A stretch of DNA of 40,539 nucleotides, from NCBI GenBank assembly GCA_048213135.1, contig PS015025.1, forward strand, positions 89,170 through 129,708. Reading direction: 5' to 3'. The notes beneath the pieces are model-generated. The model had not been told where the DNA came from, searched no databases, and was given only the letters and a program-made list of their open reading frames with translations. This document shows positions 1 through 10,979 of the stretch, in pieces (position 1 is the stretch's first letter; every line of letters begins with the position of its first letter). Source of the DNA: Reclinomonas americana ATCC 50394. Taxonomy: Eukaryota > Jakobida > Jakobea > Jakobida. A program made the position numbers and the translations under genes.

Positions 1-48
1 TGTGTGAGATTTGCGGCGTTGCTTATGCGATTTATTGCATCTGTGTAG

Positions 49-1875
49 CCTCCATCTCCACGCTGGTTCCGAGCTCGATTCTCGCCGGCGTGGGTGTCAC
101 CCACCAACTCAGTGTATCCGGTGCAGGCTTGCTGCCACCGGGCATGCGCACCGGTGCGACAGACCCAGTGGCGTTGGTGGTCGACAGTGCCTCCAACCCC
201 ACATGTACCAATGCTGCCACGTCGACCGTGCGCTACACGACCACTCTGTCGTCCGCGAGCACGGCGCAGCTTGTGTTCGGATTCAACGCCACCGGGGTTG
301 CCGCAGGCGTGTACAGAGTGTGCTTGCGACTGTGGCCTACGCTTGGCTACGTGGACGCGGGCACACTCGGCATTTTTGTTGTCTCAGGCATCGTGCCCAC
401 TTCATACCGGCTGCCAGCAGCCAGTCTATTACTCTGAGCGGAACTGGATTTGGCGGAACTCTCATCGCCTTTGTGACGACCGATAACGCGTGCACTGCGT
501 CAACCACTGTTGGCGTCACAGTCGGGGCCTTGACGTCGACATCGGCCGTTCTCACGATCGACGCTTCTGGCCAGTCTGGAGCCGTCTACTACCTGTGCAC
601 GCAGATTCCCAACCAGCCGCCATCGCTGTTGTCGCCCCTCGGAGTCTTCACCACGGTTGGTATCGTCGGCAATCCGGCGATGCTCGTGCGGTACTCGACG
701 CCGGCATCGTTGACGGTCACTGGCGGCGGTGGCTACGTCGGCTCCACGGGAAGCACGGCATTCGTCCTGCGCAGTGTCTGTAGCACGGGTCCAGATATAT
801 CCGGGCTGACGCCGACATCCATCACCAGCAATTCTGTTGCGTTGAATGTGCCGTCACTGGCGGCCTCCACCGCCGCAGGCGTTGTTCAAATCTGTGCTGC
901 TTGGGGAACGGGAGCCGCCTACACAACGGTTGGCACTGTGGAAATCGGTAAGCTCGATGGTTGTTGTGCGCTCTGACACGATCACCAATGCCCGCTGACG
1001 CTGCTGCGCATGTCGCTCTGTAGGACCTACAAGCTCTGCCTTTTCACCTGCTGTCATCAACATTTCAGGCTCGGGTGCCGTATTTTCGATTACTGGACGA
1101 GCGCTGAGCGTGTCAGATGTGGTGCGCCTGCAGGTCAACTCGACAATGTGTGCCGCCAGTGGCGGCAGCTACCCGGTCATGGTCAACGTGAGCCTTTCGA
1201 CAGTCTCTGGGTTCACCAACGTACTGTCGGTGACGGCCAGCGGTGCCACAATCGCGCCTGTCAACGCAGGCTACTGTGCCGTGTGTATCCAGTTCGGTGG
1301 CTCCGGTTCCTTTTGGCAAGTTGGGTCGACGCAACTGGCTGTGGCGACGGCCACTGCTCTGGATCCGCCAGCCATGGCACCGCTTACAGGTCGCGTGATC
1401 CAGCTCACTGGTACCGCCATGCCAGACGTCAGCGGCGACAGCACGGCCGTCGTCCTTACGGCGGCGGCCAGTTGTGCGGGCACTCCCGCGAGCGTTGTGT
1501 CGCTTACGAGCGTGCGAACAAGCGACACGTTGATAGTGCTTACAATCGACGCTGGCGCAAGTGCTTCCGGCACTTATTTGGTGTGCGTCCGTTGGCTGCC
1601 AACCAGTCTGTACTCGCTAGCCAGCAGCGCCGCTGCGGCGATCAACGTCGGTGAGTTTTGCAAGAGCATGTGGAAATTTGATGTCTCTGCATGCACTGAC
1701 CGCCACTTTGCGCTCCGCAGCGTCGTGGACTTCGACGATACCACGTGCTATCTCTCCAGTGTCAACCCCGACACAAGTGTTGCTCGTCAGCGGCACTGCG
1801 CTCGTGGTGGTGAGCGGTGATGCCGCGGCGTTTAAAATTGCTTCTTCGTGCGCGTCGGCAGCCGCGTCGGCGTCG
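49..1875 (+). CDS. C-terminal part of giant NHL/TIG-like protein (contig probably inverted)
   Basis: Carries about six consecutive ~95-residue Ig-like (TIG/IPT-like) units. Each has a strand rich in Leu/Gly near its start (such as LSGTGF or LSVSGAGL), one Cys in the middle, and a final GxYxVC motif (GVYRVCLR, GTYLVCVRW). The first exon begins after an acceptor ending in TAG at 46-48. Further introns lie near 947-1069 (GTAAGC to CAG) and 1651-1720 (GTGAGT to CAG). The reading frame shifts by one base near 399-404, probably a sequence error, because the domain reads on in the new frame. The fragment stops inside a domain at the 20-N gap. The same domain family ends the minus-strand gene on the other side of the gap, so this is most likely its continuation lying in the wrong orientation. 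No function is known; a secreted or surface location is inferred from the signal peptide of the other part. Confidence 0.75.
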
Positions 1876-1895
1876 NNNNNNNNNNNNNNNNNNNN
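1876..1895. other. Assembly gap, 20 N; strand switch of one gene
   Basis: Twenty Ns. The same gene family runs rightward up to the gap and leftward away from it. A donor-like GTGAGG lies just right of the gap on the minus strand, and an acceptor-like TAG lies at the far end (46-48) of the left contig. Confidence 0.95.
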
Positions 1896-4800
1896 CAGTG
1901 TACGCCATGCGCAAGATCCTCACCAACAGTCAGGCCGGCTGCAATTACATCCTCGTAGGCGACACCGGACGATGCCGCACGCACGCAGACACGGTACACT
2001 CCGCCAGCCAGCATCGAGCCAGGAGTCACAGTCACACTCATTGCAGTGGAGCCAGTGACGCTATCGACAGTGCCGCCTACTCCTGCAGTCGTGTCGCTGC
2101 TCGAACTGCAAGAGCCACTGGTGAGAACCAGGGCTCGGGTCACAGTCTGCAGCGATGAGATGAATCCGGTGCCAGCGAGCTGCAGCTGCGTGCCGGTCCC
2201 TGCTGGGATGAGTGGAGGGCTAATGCTTGACACAGTGGCCAGCGAAAGAGAACTAGCACTCTCGTAGGTGGCGGCACTAGGCGACCAGCGAATACCTGCG
2301 GTATGCAGTCTGTCAGAGCACAGAGAATAGGAGGCATGTGACGATACGAAAAAAACGCAACAAAGTTGATAGATGCCGGCAGGTGTGGTGGCGGACGAGG
2401 TCACAACGTCCACGGAAAGTGTCTGCGCGTCGATAAACTGCAGCGACTGTGTCGAAGTGGACATGACAGCCACCGGCGACATGGCGGCACACGAGGCAGA
2501 CAGCACGAAAAGCGCGCTATCGCCCACCAACGAGGAGATAAAACCGCCGCCCGTCACCAGAATCGTGTGGCTGTGGTGGATGTGGGAAGAACGAAGTGAG
2601 GTCCGTGGGCTCACCATCACGCGAAGAGGATTTCATCTTACATGTTGCTGGCGGCAATGAATATGATTGCTGGTTGTACTGCGGTGGCTCGAGCGACGTT
2701 GACAACGCCGAGAGGACCAGGGCTAGCCGACGAACTCCAGCGTATGCTGCGACATGGTTTCGGTTGGTCATGCACCGCGATCTCTCCACACACGAACACA
2801 GTAGACACGAACCACAGAGTGTAGGCTCCCGACGGAATGTTCCTCGTGTCAATCGTCACCGTGATTCTGGAAGCGCTGACGTATGTGCCACTGATTGGAG
2901 CGCTAGATGCCTGCGCGACACTCTCCTGGCACCCAAAGCTAAGTGCACTGCTGTCGGTGGCCAGCGCATTGACGAACTGTGTCCCGTTGATGGTCACCGT
3001 AGCCGACGCGGTGGACCCCACCACCACCGGCGTGAGGCTGAATGAGGGTATGACAATCGATGCCACGACACTCCAGCTTGTGCACGCAAACGTCGGTCTG
3101 CAGCAAGAGTGAGAGGATTGATGTTTTTTTTAGTCGCAAGAGTCAGCAACGGTGGAGACTGAGAGACACTCGCCTGACACAAAGCGTGTAGCTGCCCGTC
3201 GCACTCGTCGACGAGTTGAATGTAAGAGTTATAGACGTGCTTGTCGAAGCGGAGATGGTGATCGGTATGGAAGACGCGGCGGCGGCACACGTCGACCCAC
3301 TGGAGAGGGCAAAGGCCTGCGTATCCGCAGACAAGCTCGGCAACGACGTGCCTGTGACGGAGATTGTTTCGCCGACACGCCGATGCAGCGCAAGAGGTGC
3401 AACAAGGGTCACCGCGGCTACCATCGCGATGGGTATGTAAATGAGTGCGCGCAATGCGACGCGGAATTCACGTGCGACAGGAACGCACCTGCCGCTTGAA
3501 CCGGGCCAGCATCGTAGTACGGCGACGAAGCTGACATGCGACCGCAAACTCGATATGTGACCGACGGCATCAACGTGGAGCCATTGATCGAGGCCAGTAC
3601 CTGCGTGTTGGATACCACGGTAGTCGCTAGCGAGAAGGCCACCGTGAAGCTGCAAACAAAAAGTTGTCTGTGAATGTCGGAATGAAGGAAACACGCAAAA
3701 AGCCAGTGACCTCACCCTGTGGCACACGAGGTGGCACTCAGAACGACCGCTTGAGCATCGGTGGAGGTGTTTTGCGAGCTGTCGGTTCGTGTCAATGACA
3801 GACACTGCCCAGCCAGCTGAAAAATGGTAGAGGGTGTGGAGGCAGTGAAAGTGGCCTCGGCCACAAAGGTACGCAAGGTGCCGTACTGAACGGTAAGGCC
3901 AANNNNNNNNNNNNNNNNNNNNCGGTGGCCACCACACGGAAAAAGTAGGTACCGCGAAGGGTAAGCCCCGATGCGAATGCCGACACGGTGGTTGGGCCGG
4001 TGCCGCCCACAGTGACCGGCGATGCGGTAATTGATGTCGCAGTGGGTGTCGTGAGCGTGCGAAGTGTGTGGTTACTCTGGTCGGTGATGTACAGAATGGC
4101 ACTGGAGGGGTCAAACATGATGCCGTACTGCGCGACGCATAGACACTGTGTCGTGAGAGTCGTGCATCGTCAGTCGGAACGGCGAGAAGAAACAAACCGG
4201 GTTGTTGAACCGAGCTGCCACCGAGGCACCGTCCACCGAGTCGCCCGCAGACGTGGACGGCAGACCCGCAATGGTAGTGATAACGCCCGTGGGGGAAACG
4301 GCGCGAATGCTGTTTGAGTTTTGCTGCGCACATCACCAGAAAAAGACGTGAGAACAACGCGACTGAAGAGAGTGCAGGGAATGACAGGAAGCGCAACATC
4401 GGCCACGTATAGAATGCCGCGCGACGCGTCCAGGCTAGCTGATGTGGGATTCCGCAGCTTGCCAACTCCCAAGGCACCATCCGTAATTCCACTCGTGCCT
4501 TTCGTACCGGCAAAGGTTGACACAGTCATCGTGGAGGTGACAATCTTTCGAATGCAGTTGTTGCCTCGGTCGACAACGTAAATCACCGAATTGGCCTGGT
4601 CAAGTACGGCGTGGTAGGGGCCGTTGAACTTGGCAACCCCCGGTCCGCCGTCTGTTGAACCACTCGATGCCGTGCCCGAACCAAACAGTGTAGTAATGGT
4701 GCTGCTGGCCGTNNNNNNNNNNNNNNNNNNNNNNNNNNNNNNNNNNNNNNNNNNNNNNNNNNNCGCAGTTCCAGTACTGGGAGAAGGAAGTACATGGAGT

Positions 4801-7800
4801 GACATACACCTGTCAGCAACAAGAAGGGAAGAAATGCGTGGTCCACAGCAGCCAGCAAGGACGCAACCGAATGGCGTGATTGCCGGCGTCGGCAATGTAC
4901 AGTGTCTGGCTTGTCGGGTCCACATACACGCCGCGAGGTTGGTTGAACGCCGCAACACTCCCTGTGCCGTCAGCCCACAACGGGGTGCCCGATTGTCCGG
5001 CAATGGTGGTCACCACACCACCGCTATCAATGCGACGCAGTGCATGGCTCAACGTCTGTCAGTAACGCCACACACAGTATCAGCAAGTGTTTCTCCGCAT
5101 GCATAAAGTCGCGTGAGCGCATTGCACTTACATCGGCGACGTAAAGAAAGTTGGCGGAAGTGTCAAACGACACGGATGCCGGTCTGCATCGAGGAGTGAG
5201 AAAAAAACAAGGTGGAAGCGATACCGCGAGCCATGCCGCCACCAACTCACGAATTGAATCGAGCTGCACTGCCAGTGCCGTCTTGGTAGCCGCGCAGACC
5301 GGCCGTGCCGGCAAAAGTGGTTACTGCGAACGTGCTGAGCACAACTCGTCGAATGGTGTTGTACCTGTCCATGTTGCAAGCAAGCAACCAAAAAAAGAAG
5401 GAACGCTGTCAGCAGCTGGTCAACACGGATGAGTGGCGTGATGAGGGCGACCACACTCACGAGGTGTCCGCAATGTATGCGTTGCCGGCGCCGTCGAGCG
5501 TGATGCCCTGCGGGTTGTTGAAGCGAGCAGCAAGGCCGGTTCCATTGGCTGAACCCTGCACGGTGGCAAGGCCGGCGACTGTAGTCACACTCCACACAAA
5601 TGCCGGCATGGTGGTGGCGTACTCCATAGTGATTGATGCTGTGCCTACGCCGCTGGCGTCGACGGTTCCCATCATGGTGGCGGCACTGTCGGCAGTGACT
5701 GCGGAGCCGGTGGACGCCAGCTGAGGTGCACTGGTCATGGTGGTGAAGCCGAACACGTTGCCGACAATGGGCACGGCAGATGAGGTGGCCACAGCACGGT
5801 AGTAGTAAATGGTGTTCGACGTCAAGCCGGTGACTGCGGCAGATACCAGCGAGCTCGAAGAGCCAGTGAGTACACTCGGCGATGTGGCAACGACGCTCGC
5901 CTGCGGAGCCGTCATCTTTCGGATTACGTTATTGAGGCTGCGCGCAGAATGAGAACAGAAGCGCAGACCCTGTCGAGCTCAATGGTACACACCTGTCGGC
6001 GACATACACATCACCGCCGGCGTTCACCGCCACACCAAGCGGATAGAAGAAGCGCACAGCGGCGCCCGTACCGTCCGTATAACCAGGTCCATTGGAGCCA
6101 CCGGCGTATGTGGTCGTGACACCGGCAGCAGTGGTCACACGTCGGATTCCTTGATTATTGAAGTCACCGATAAAGAGTGCGTCCTCGGTGGGCGTCAGCG
6201 CGATGCCTACGAGAAAGTTGAATCGTGCCGCAGTACCGGTGGCGTCGGTATTTCCGCCCGCAGTGCTGCCCGCAAGCGTCGTCACCACACCGGCCGATGT
6301 AATGGCTCGAATGAGACGGTTCTGGGTGTCGGCCACATACACCGTGCCGGAGGACGCGACACAAATGCCCGAGGGCCCTGGAGGCAGTCGCGTATGAGAT
6401 AAAGACCGTGAGCGATGAGTGGCAACACGACAAAAACCATTAAAGGTGGCCGCAGTGCCGGTGCCGTTGGCGGAGCCGGAGGTGCCCGTCGCATTGCCGG
6501 CAAACGTCGACACGGCGCCGGTGGCCACGACCACTTTTCGAATGGTGTTCGAGTCCGTGTCCGCAATGTACAAATTGGTAACAGTTGAATCGGCATCCAC
6601 GTCACCGGGGTTCTTGAGGATGCCTGGTGTTCCACTGCCGATGCCGTAGGAGCCAGCGGTACCGACTACGGTGCTTACAATCGCCGTCGATGTGACCTGT
6701 CAGCATGGTGAGAAGACTGCAAGTCGTTGATAGAGCGCACGATGCACGCAATGCACCTTGCGAATCGTGTTGGAACCCGAGTCGGCCACCCACAATGTAT
6801 CCGTGGAATCAATACCAAGACCACGCGGTCCATTAAGCTGCGCCGCAGTGCCGGTGCCATCAGCAGTGCCGCTGACGCCAACCTGACCGGCAAAGGTGCT
6901 GGTGACTCCGCCGGAGGTCACTCGCCGAATGAGATGATTGCCGGTCTGTGTGCAAAGTATTGGTTGACGTCCAGTGAGAAAATGTAAAAAATGCAAAGGG
7001 GGAAACTACTGCTGCAGCGCAACATCGGCCACAAAGATATTGCCAGTGGAATCCACCACGACATCATTCGGGGTGTTGAAGCGCGCCGTGCTACCGTCCG
7101 TGGTACCAGCGTTGCTGACGGAGCCGGCAAACGTCGACACGGTGGAAGTGGAAAGCACGATCTTGCGGATAGCATTGTTGGTGCTGTCGGCCACATACAG
7201 CAGACCGGCCTTGTCGGAGCGCAAGCCTCGAGGATAGTAGAAGCGAGACGCGGTGCCGACACCGTCAGCGTTGCCCGAGTAGCCAGAGCGGCCTACACAC
7301 GGAGAGGGAGAGAGAGGGAGGGAGAGGGAGGGAAGGAGAGAGGACGCATGAAAACAAAGACTATAACTGATGCGGCGAAAGCCAACAGAGAGACGCAACC
7401 GCAAATGGTCGTGACTGTGTATGGCGCGGTCGTGGAGACACGGCGAATAATGTGATTGTTCTGGTCCGTGACGTAGAAGAAACCGGCGCCGTCGAGCGCA
7501 CCACCAGCAGGATTGGTGAATGTTGCAGCAAGGCCATTGCCGTCGTTGCTTGACGCTGCTCCCGAACCGGCAACCGTGGTCACCGTACCTCCGGGAATCG
7601 TCATCTATGGAAGCGCAGTGCGGTGAACGACAGCACACTTGTGGGTGCGAATACCAGAGAGATGATGACCGCAACTGTTCGGACGGTGCGGTTATTGTTG
7701 TCGACCAGCCACGCAAGGCCATTGGCCGAGTCGATAGAGATGCCCCAAGGCTACGCACGCAGCATGTATTCAGCTTGCGATAGACTCACCAGCGACGGCG

Positions 7801-8701
7801 CGACAAAGGAACACGCACCGAACTCAGTCGCGCCACACTGCCTGTTCCGTCGACATTGCCGGGGGTGCCTGCCGATCCCGCAATGGTCGTCACCACGGCA
7901 CCGGGCACCGTGACGCGGCGGATGATGGAGTTGTCGGTCTGTGTTGGTGTGCAGTCGTCAGCGAGAACAGCAACGAACTGAGCTGTGCATCGTCGTCCAT
8001 CACGCAACATCGCACACATACAACGACGAAGTGACACTGTCGTAGTCGATGCCGGCGGGATTCTGCAGCGGAGTGTGAGGAGAACAGAGACGGGTTCTCG
8101 CCAAGAAGAAGATGTGCGCGCGAGTGCACCTGGAACCTGGCGGCCGAGCCCGTGCCATCCACACTTCCGGAGGAGGCACAGGTGCCAGCAAATGTGGTCA
8201 CCGCGCCGCCGGGAGTCGTGACGCGCCGAATGCAGTGATTGGAGCCCTGGAGAGGGAGGAGGGAGAAGGAGGGAGGGGATAGGGAGGTAGAGGGGAAAGG
8301 GTACAGAGAAGAAGAAGGGTAAGGGTGCGTGGGAAGGCCACGGGAGAGAGAGAGAGAGGAGGGAGAGTGGAGAGAGCAGAAGTGTGAGGTAAGAAGTGAG
8401 GGGGATGGCAAGCACGAGTGACACGCGGATGGCAGAGTCCAGGGGAGAGAGACGATTGTACAGAGCAAACGGGGGAGAGGAGCAACACAGGAGTGGGAGG
8501 AGACAAGTGAGGGGGATGACAAGCACGAGTGATATGCGGAGTGGCAGAGTGCAAGGGCAAGAGAGAGAGAGGGGGGTGGGAACAGACAATTGAGGGGGAA
8601 TGCAAGCACGAATGCAACGTGGAGTCACAGAGTGCAGAGGAGAGAGAGAGAGAGAGAGAAGTGAGGAGAATGACAGAATGGAATGCGGAGCCACAGGGTG
8701 C

Positions 8702-8736
<35 letters not shown>

Positions 8737-9881
8737 GAGGACAAGAATAGCAGACGAACGGTATGNNNNNNNNNNNNNNNNNNNNNNNNNNNNNNNNNNN
8801 NNNNNNNNNNNNNNNNNNNNNNNNNNNNNNNNNNNNNNNNNNNNNNNNNNNNNNNNNNNNNNNNNNNNNNNNNNNNNNNNNNNNNNNNNNNNNNNNNNNN
8901 NNNNNNNNNNNNNNNNNNNNNNNNNNNNNNNNNNNNNNNNNNNNNNNNNNNNNNNNNNNNNNNNNNNNNNNNNNNNNNNNNNNNNNNNNNNNNNNNNNNN
9001 NNNNNNNNNNNNNNNNNNNNNNNNNNNNNNNNNNNNNNNNNNNNNNNNNNNNNNNNNNNNNNNNNNNNNNNNNNNNNNNNNNNNNNNNNNNNNNNNNNNN
9101 NNNNNNNNNNNNNNGCAGTGAGCGACGGACGACATGAAACGGACGGGGAGAGAGACAGCGATCCCCCCGCACCTGTGCCTGTGCCATCTGCTGTGCCGCT
9201 GCTGCCGACGTTGCCCGCGAGCGCCGTCACAACAGCGGCGGGTGAGATTACACTGTGCGTGAACGCCATTGACACCAAGAGGTCAGCTTTCGGAGAAGCA
9301 AGCGGCGAGGGAGTGAGACACACACCGAATAACATGATTAGCTCTGAGGGGGTTAGGAAGCGTGAGTGGCCGACAGAGACAGCGAGAACAAGCGACGACG
9401 AACGGACGAAGGACACGCACCGATCGGCGACATACACGTTGCCAAGCGAGTCGACGGCCACGCCGTAGGGACCGCTGAACTTGGCCGCGGTTCCCGTGCC
9501 CAGTGTGGAGCCCGCCGCCGGTGGTGTGCCCGCCATCAACGACGAGTACGAGTAGAATGTGGTCTGCGAGGTGCCATACTGTACCGTCACCGTGGTCGAC
9601 GGCGTGTCGTTGGCACTCGCGAGTGCACTCATCGTGGCTCCGTTGACGAGGATCTCACTGGGTGGCGCGGTGCCGATGGTCTGTGCGGCGTCGGTGCTCC
9701 GTGGCATCAGCACGATCAGCAGGAGGAGCGCGCAGAGAGCGAGCGCGCTGGAGGCATCGCGAAGTAATCTGCGTTGGTGTGACGGGGGTGAGGAGGAGGG
9801 GGAAAGGGTGGGGAGAGTGGGGAGAGAAGAGAGATAGCGCACACGCATTGCATTCGCGATTGCATCAGATCTGGACGACAC
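1896..9881 (-). CDS. Giant secreted NHL-repeat / TIG-like domain protein
   Basis: Multi-exon gene starting at 9881. Exon 1 (MSSRSDAIANA) splices in phase to a hydrophobic stretch (ALALCALLLLIVLM, then STDAAQ), together a good signal peptide. About 15 NHL-type units follow. Each has a VTTxAG strand, DGTGxAARFN, a GIAVD-like strand, and LYVADxxNNxIRKV. An FN3-like insert near 5480-5900 has TGLTSNTIYYYRAVAT and MEYAT; a half unit with VQYGT follows the signal peptide. From about 3960 downward the NHL units give way to two-Cys TIG-like domains (ILVTGGGF, LQLAGTGF, GVYRVCVRA). Introns are short (GTGAG to CAG) and often sit at the end of VADR or VADVA. NHL repeats form beta-propellers that bind proteins, glycans or RNA; here an extracellular adhesion or recognition role is inferred. 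Two gaps interrupt it, and the C-terminus continues on 1-1875. Confidence 0.85.
1900..3900 (-). repeat. Two-cysteine TIG-like domains (protein level)
   Basis: About five domains of ~95 residues. Each has LxVxGxxF near the N-terminus, a central Cys following a Leu/Ser-rich strand (VLSASCA, LTSGSC, SSGSTCA, SFGCQ), and a terminal GxYxxC or YRVC strand. One Cys pair per domain suggests an intradomain disulphide, which fits a secreted protein. The family continues with about six more copies at 49-1875. Confidence 0.7.
3903..3922. other. Assembly gap, 20 N
   Basis: Lies inside the giant NHL/TIG gene, within or beside the first TIG-like domain (YFFRVVAT on one side, LTVQYGT on the other). Both sides read on the minus strand, so this 20-N gap shows no inversion. 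Confidence 0.95.
4713..4763. other. Assembly gap, 51 N
   Basis: Within an intron or exon edge of the NHL part of the giant gene. The gene is on the minus strand on both sides. Confidence 0.95.
8240..8765 (+). repeat. Purine-rich (GA)n tract
   Basis: Long GGGAGAG/GAGAGA runs on the plus strand, including a near-perfect (GA)n at about 8704-8735. They lie in an intron of the minus-strand NHL gene, where they read as polypyrimidine. A degenerate unit containing AGTGAGGGGGATGGCAAGCA recurs near 8395 and 8508. The apparent Ser/Leu- or Arg/Glu-rich ORFs here are artefacts of composition. Confidence 0.85.
8766..9114. other. Assembly gap, 349 N
   Basis: Follows the (GA)n tract and probably hides more of the repeat plus part of the NHL coding sequence. 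NHL units read on the minus strand on both sides. Confidence 0.95.
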
Positions 9882-10979
9882 ACTCTCTGCGTTGTGTGTG
9901 TGTGCGTCGCGCTCTTCGCTGACTCTGTGGCTGTCTTACCTAAAGAAGCGCAAGGCCAGGCGAAGCATCGTCGTTGATCGGAGTGTTGTGTGTGTGTGTG
10001 TCTGTCTGTCTGCAAACTGTGCCGAGGTGATTGGCGAGCACGCTGCGCAGAGAGAAGCGTGGAGCGCTGATGACGGCAAAGAGCGAGGAGGGGGCAGACA
10101 ACACGAGGTACGCGCGACACGGAGCGAGACAATAAAATGGACGGAGCTGCTGATGCATCAATAATTAGACAATATCGTCGTCCATCGATTTGACACTTCT
10201 TTGAAACCACGAGGAAGTTCGGAGGGTGGACTGGGCTCCGGGTGCACGTTGTGGAGGAAAGGCTGCTGGCAAGCCCGGGAGGGAGGTGAACTGGAAAGGA
10301 AAAAATGCTTGCGTTCGAATTCTCGAGCTTGGTCATGTGTGGCATTGCATTGGGTGTTCGGAGGCGTGGATGGTGAATATTAGCGAAAGGGGAGGGGGAT
10401 CCCTAGTGGTCGGTCAGGCTCTTTCCTTCGAATCCGCGAAGGAAAAGTTCAACAGCGCTGCAATGGTGATCGTTGCTGAGCTCGAGCTGCTGCAAAACCT
10501 CAGCGCTGCGGTCCGAGCTCGAGATTGAACCGACTGAGCAAGTACACAACGACCAAGCAGTGATCGGTATTCTTAAACATTCGTATGCAGCTGGAACTGG
10601 TCTGCAAAGTCGCACCTGCGAGCCCCGGGCCCATCGAAGGTCGATTTCCGATAGCAGTTGCGTACGCGTGCATACATGCTCAAGCCTCTGCCATCTGACC
10701 TGGGTGGGGAATGTGTGTTGCAGTTTCAGATATGCTTGGTTTTCGTCGAGCACATGCAACGTTAACGTCGGTATCGACCGAGCTCGAAGTTGAATTGCAG
10801 CGAAGTTCCCGGTCCGAGAACGCAGCGATCGCAAGGGCCTTCACAGAAACCTCCCCCCAGCCGGACAGATATGTGTTTTGTTGGCGCCCGGATATGCCAA
10901 GGTGCGCTGGTCAAGGCGGGCAGGAGACACGCCTACTCGGACAAACGGGACAACTCTTTCGCACCACCTGCGCGCGACC
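9882..10979. other. Intergenic region between divergent genes
   Basis: Lies between the starts of the NHL gene (minus) and the flavin-binding gene (plus). I find no convincing coding region. It holds a (GT)n/(CTGT)n run near 9983-10013. A 9-bp perfect inverted repeat (TTTCCTTCG at 10422-10430 with CGAAGGAAA at 10437-10445, 6-nt loop) is present. The word GAGCTCGA recurs near 10480, 10515 and 10780. It may contain both promoters, but I recognise no core element. Confidence 0.5.

Larger units (their letters stand above)
3950..9510 (-). repeat. Array of NHL-type repeats (protein level)
   Basis: Roughly 15 copies of a 40-50 residue unit with alternating motifs: VTTLAG / GTSGSADGTGTAARFN / GIAVDxxGNVYVADTxNNxIRKV. 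Examples lie at 9510-9424, 8230-8040, 7930-7790, 7600-7440, 7300-7030, 6940-6760, 6700-6440, 6390-6000, 5590-5460, 5340-5110, 5040-4880 and 4700-4030. The units diverge at the DNA level and are separated by introns, so this is an old protein-repeat expansion, not a recent DNA tandem array. Confidence 0.85.

Noticed and set aside
7786-9135. Long Ser/Leu-rich and Arg/Glu-rich open frames on both strands
   Set aside because: They are made by (GA)n/(CT)n repeats and by N bases read as unknown residues; no domain or codon bias.
10410-10450. TTCGAATCC resembling a tRNA T-loop
   Set aside because: The flanking bases pair as a simple hairpin and no acceptor, D or anticodon arms can be drawn.
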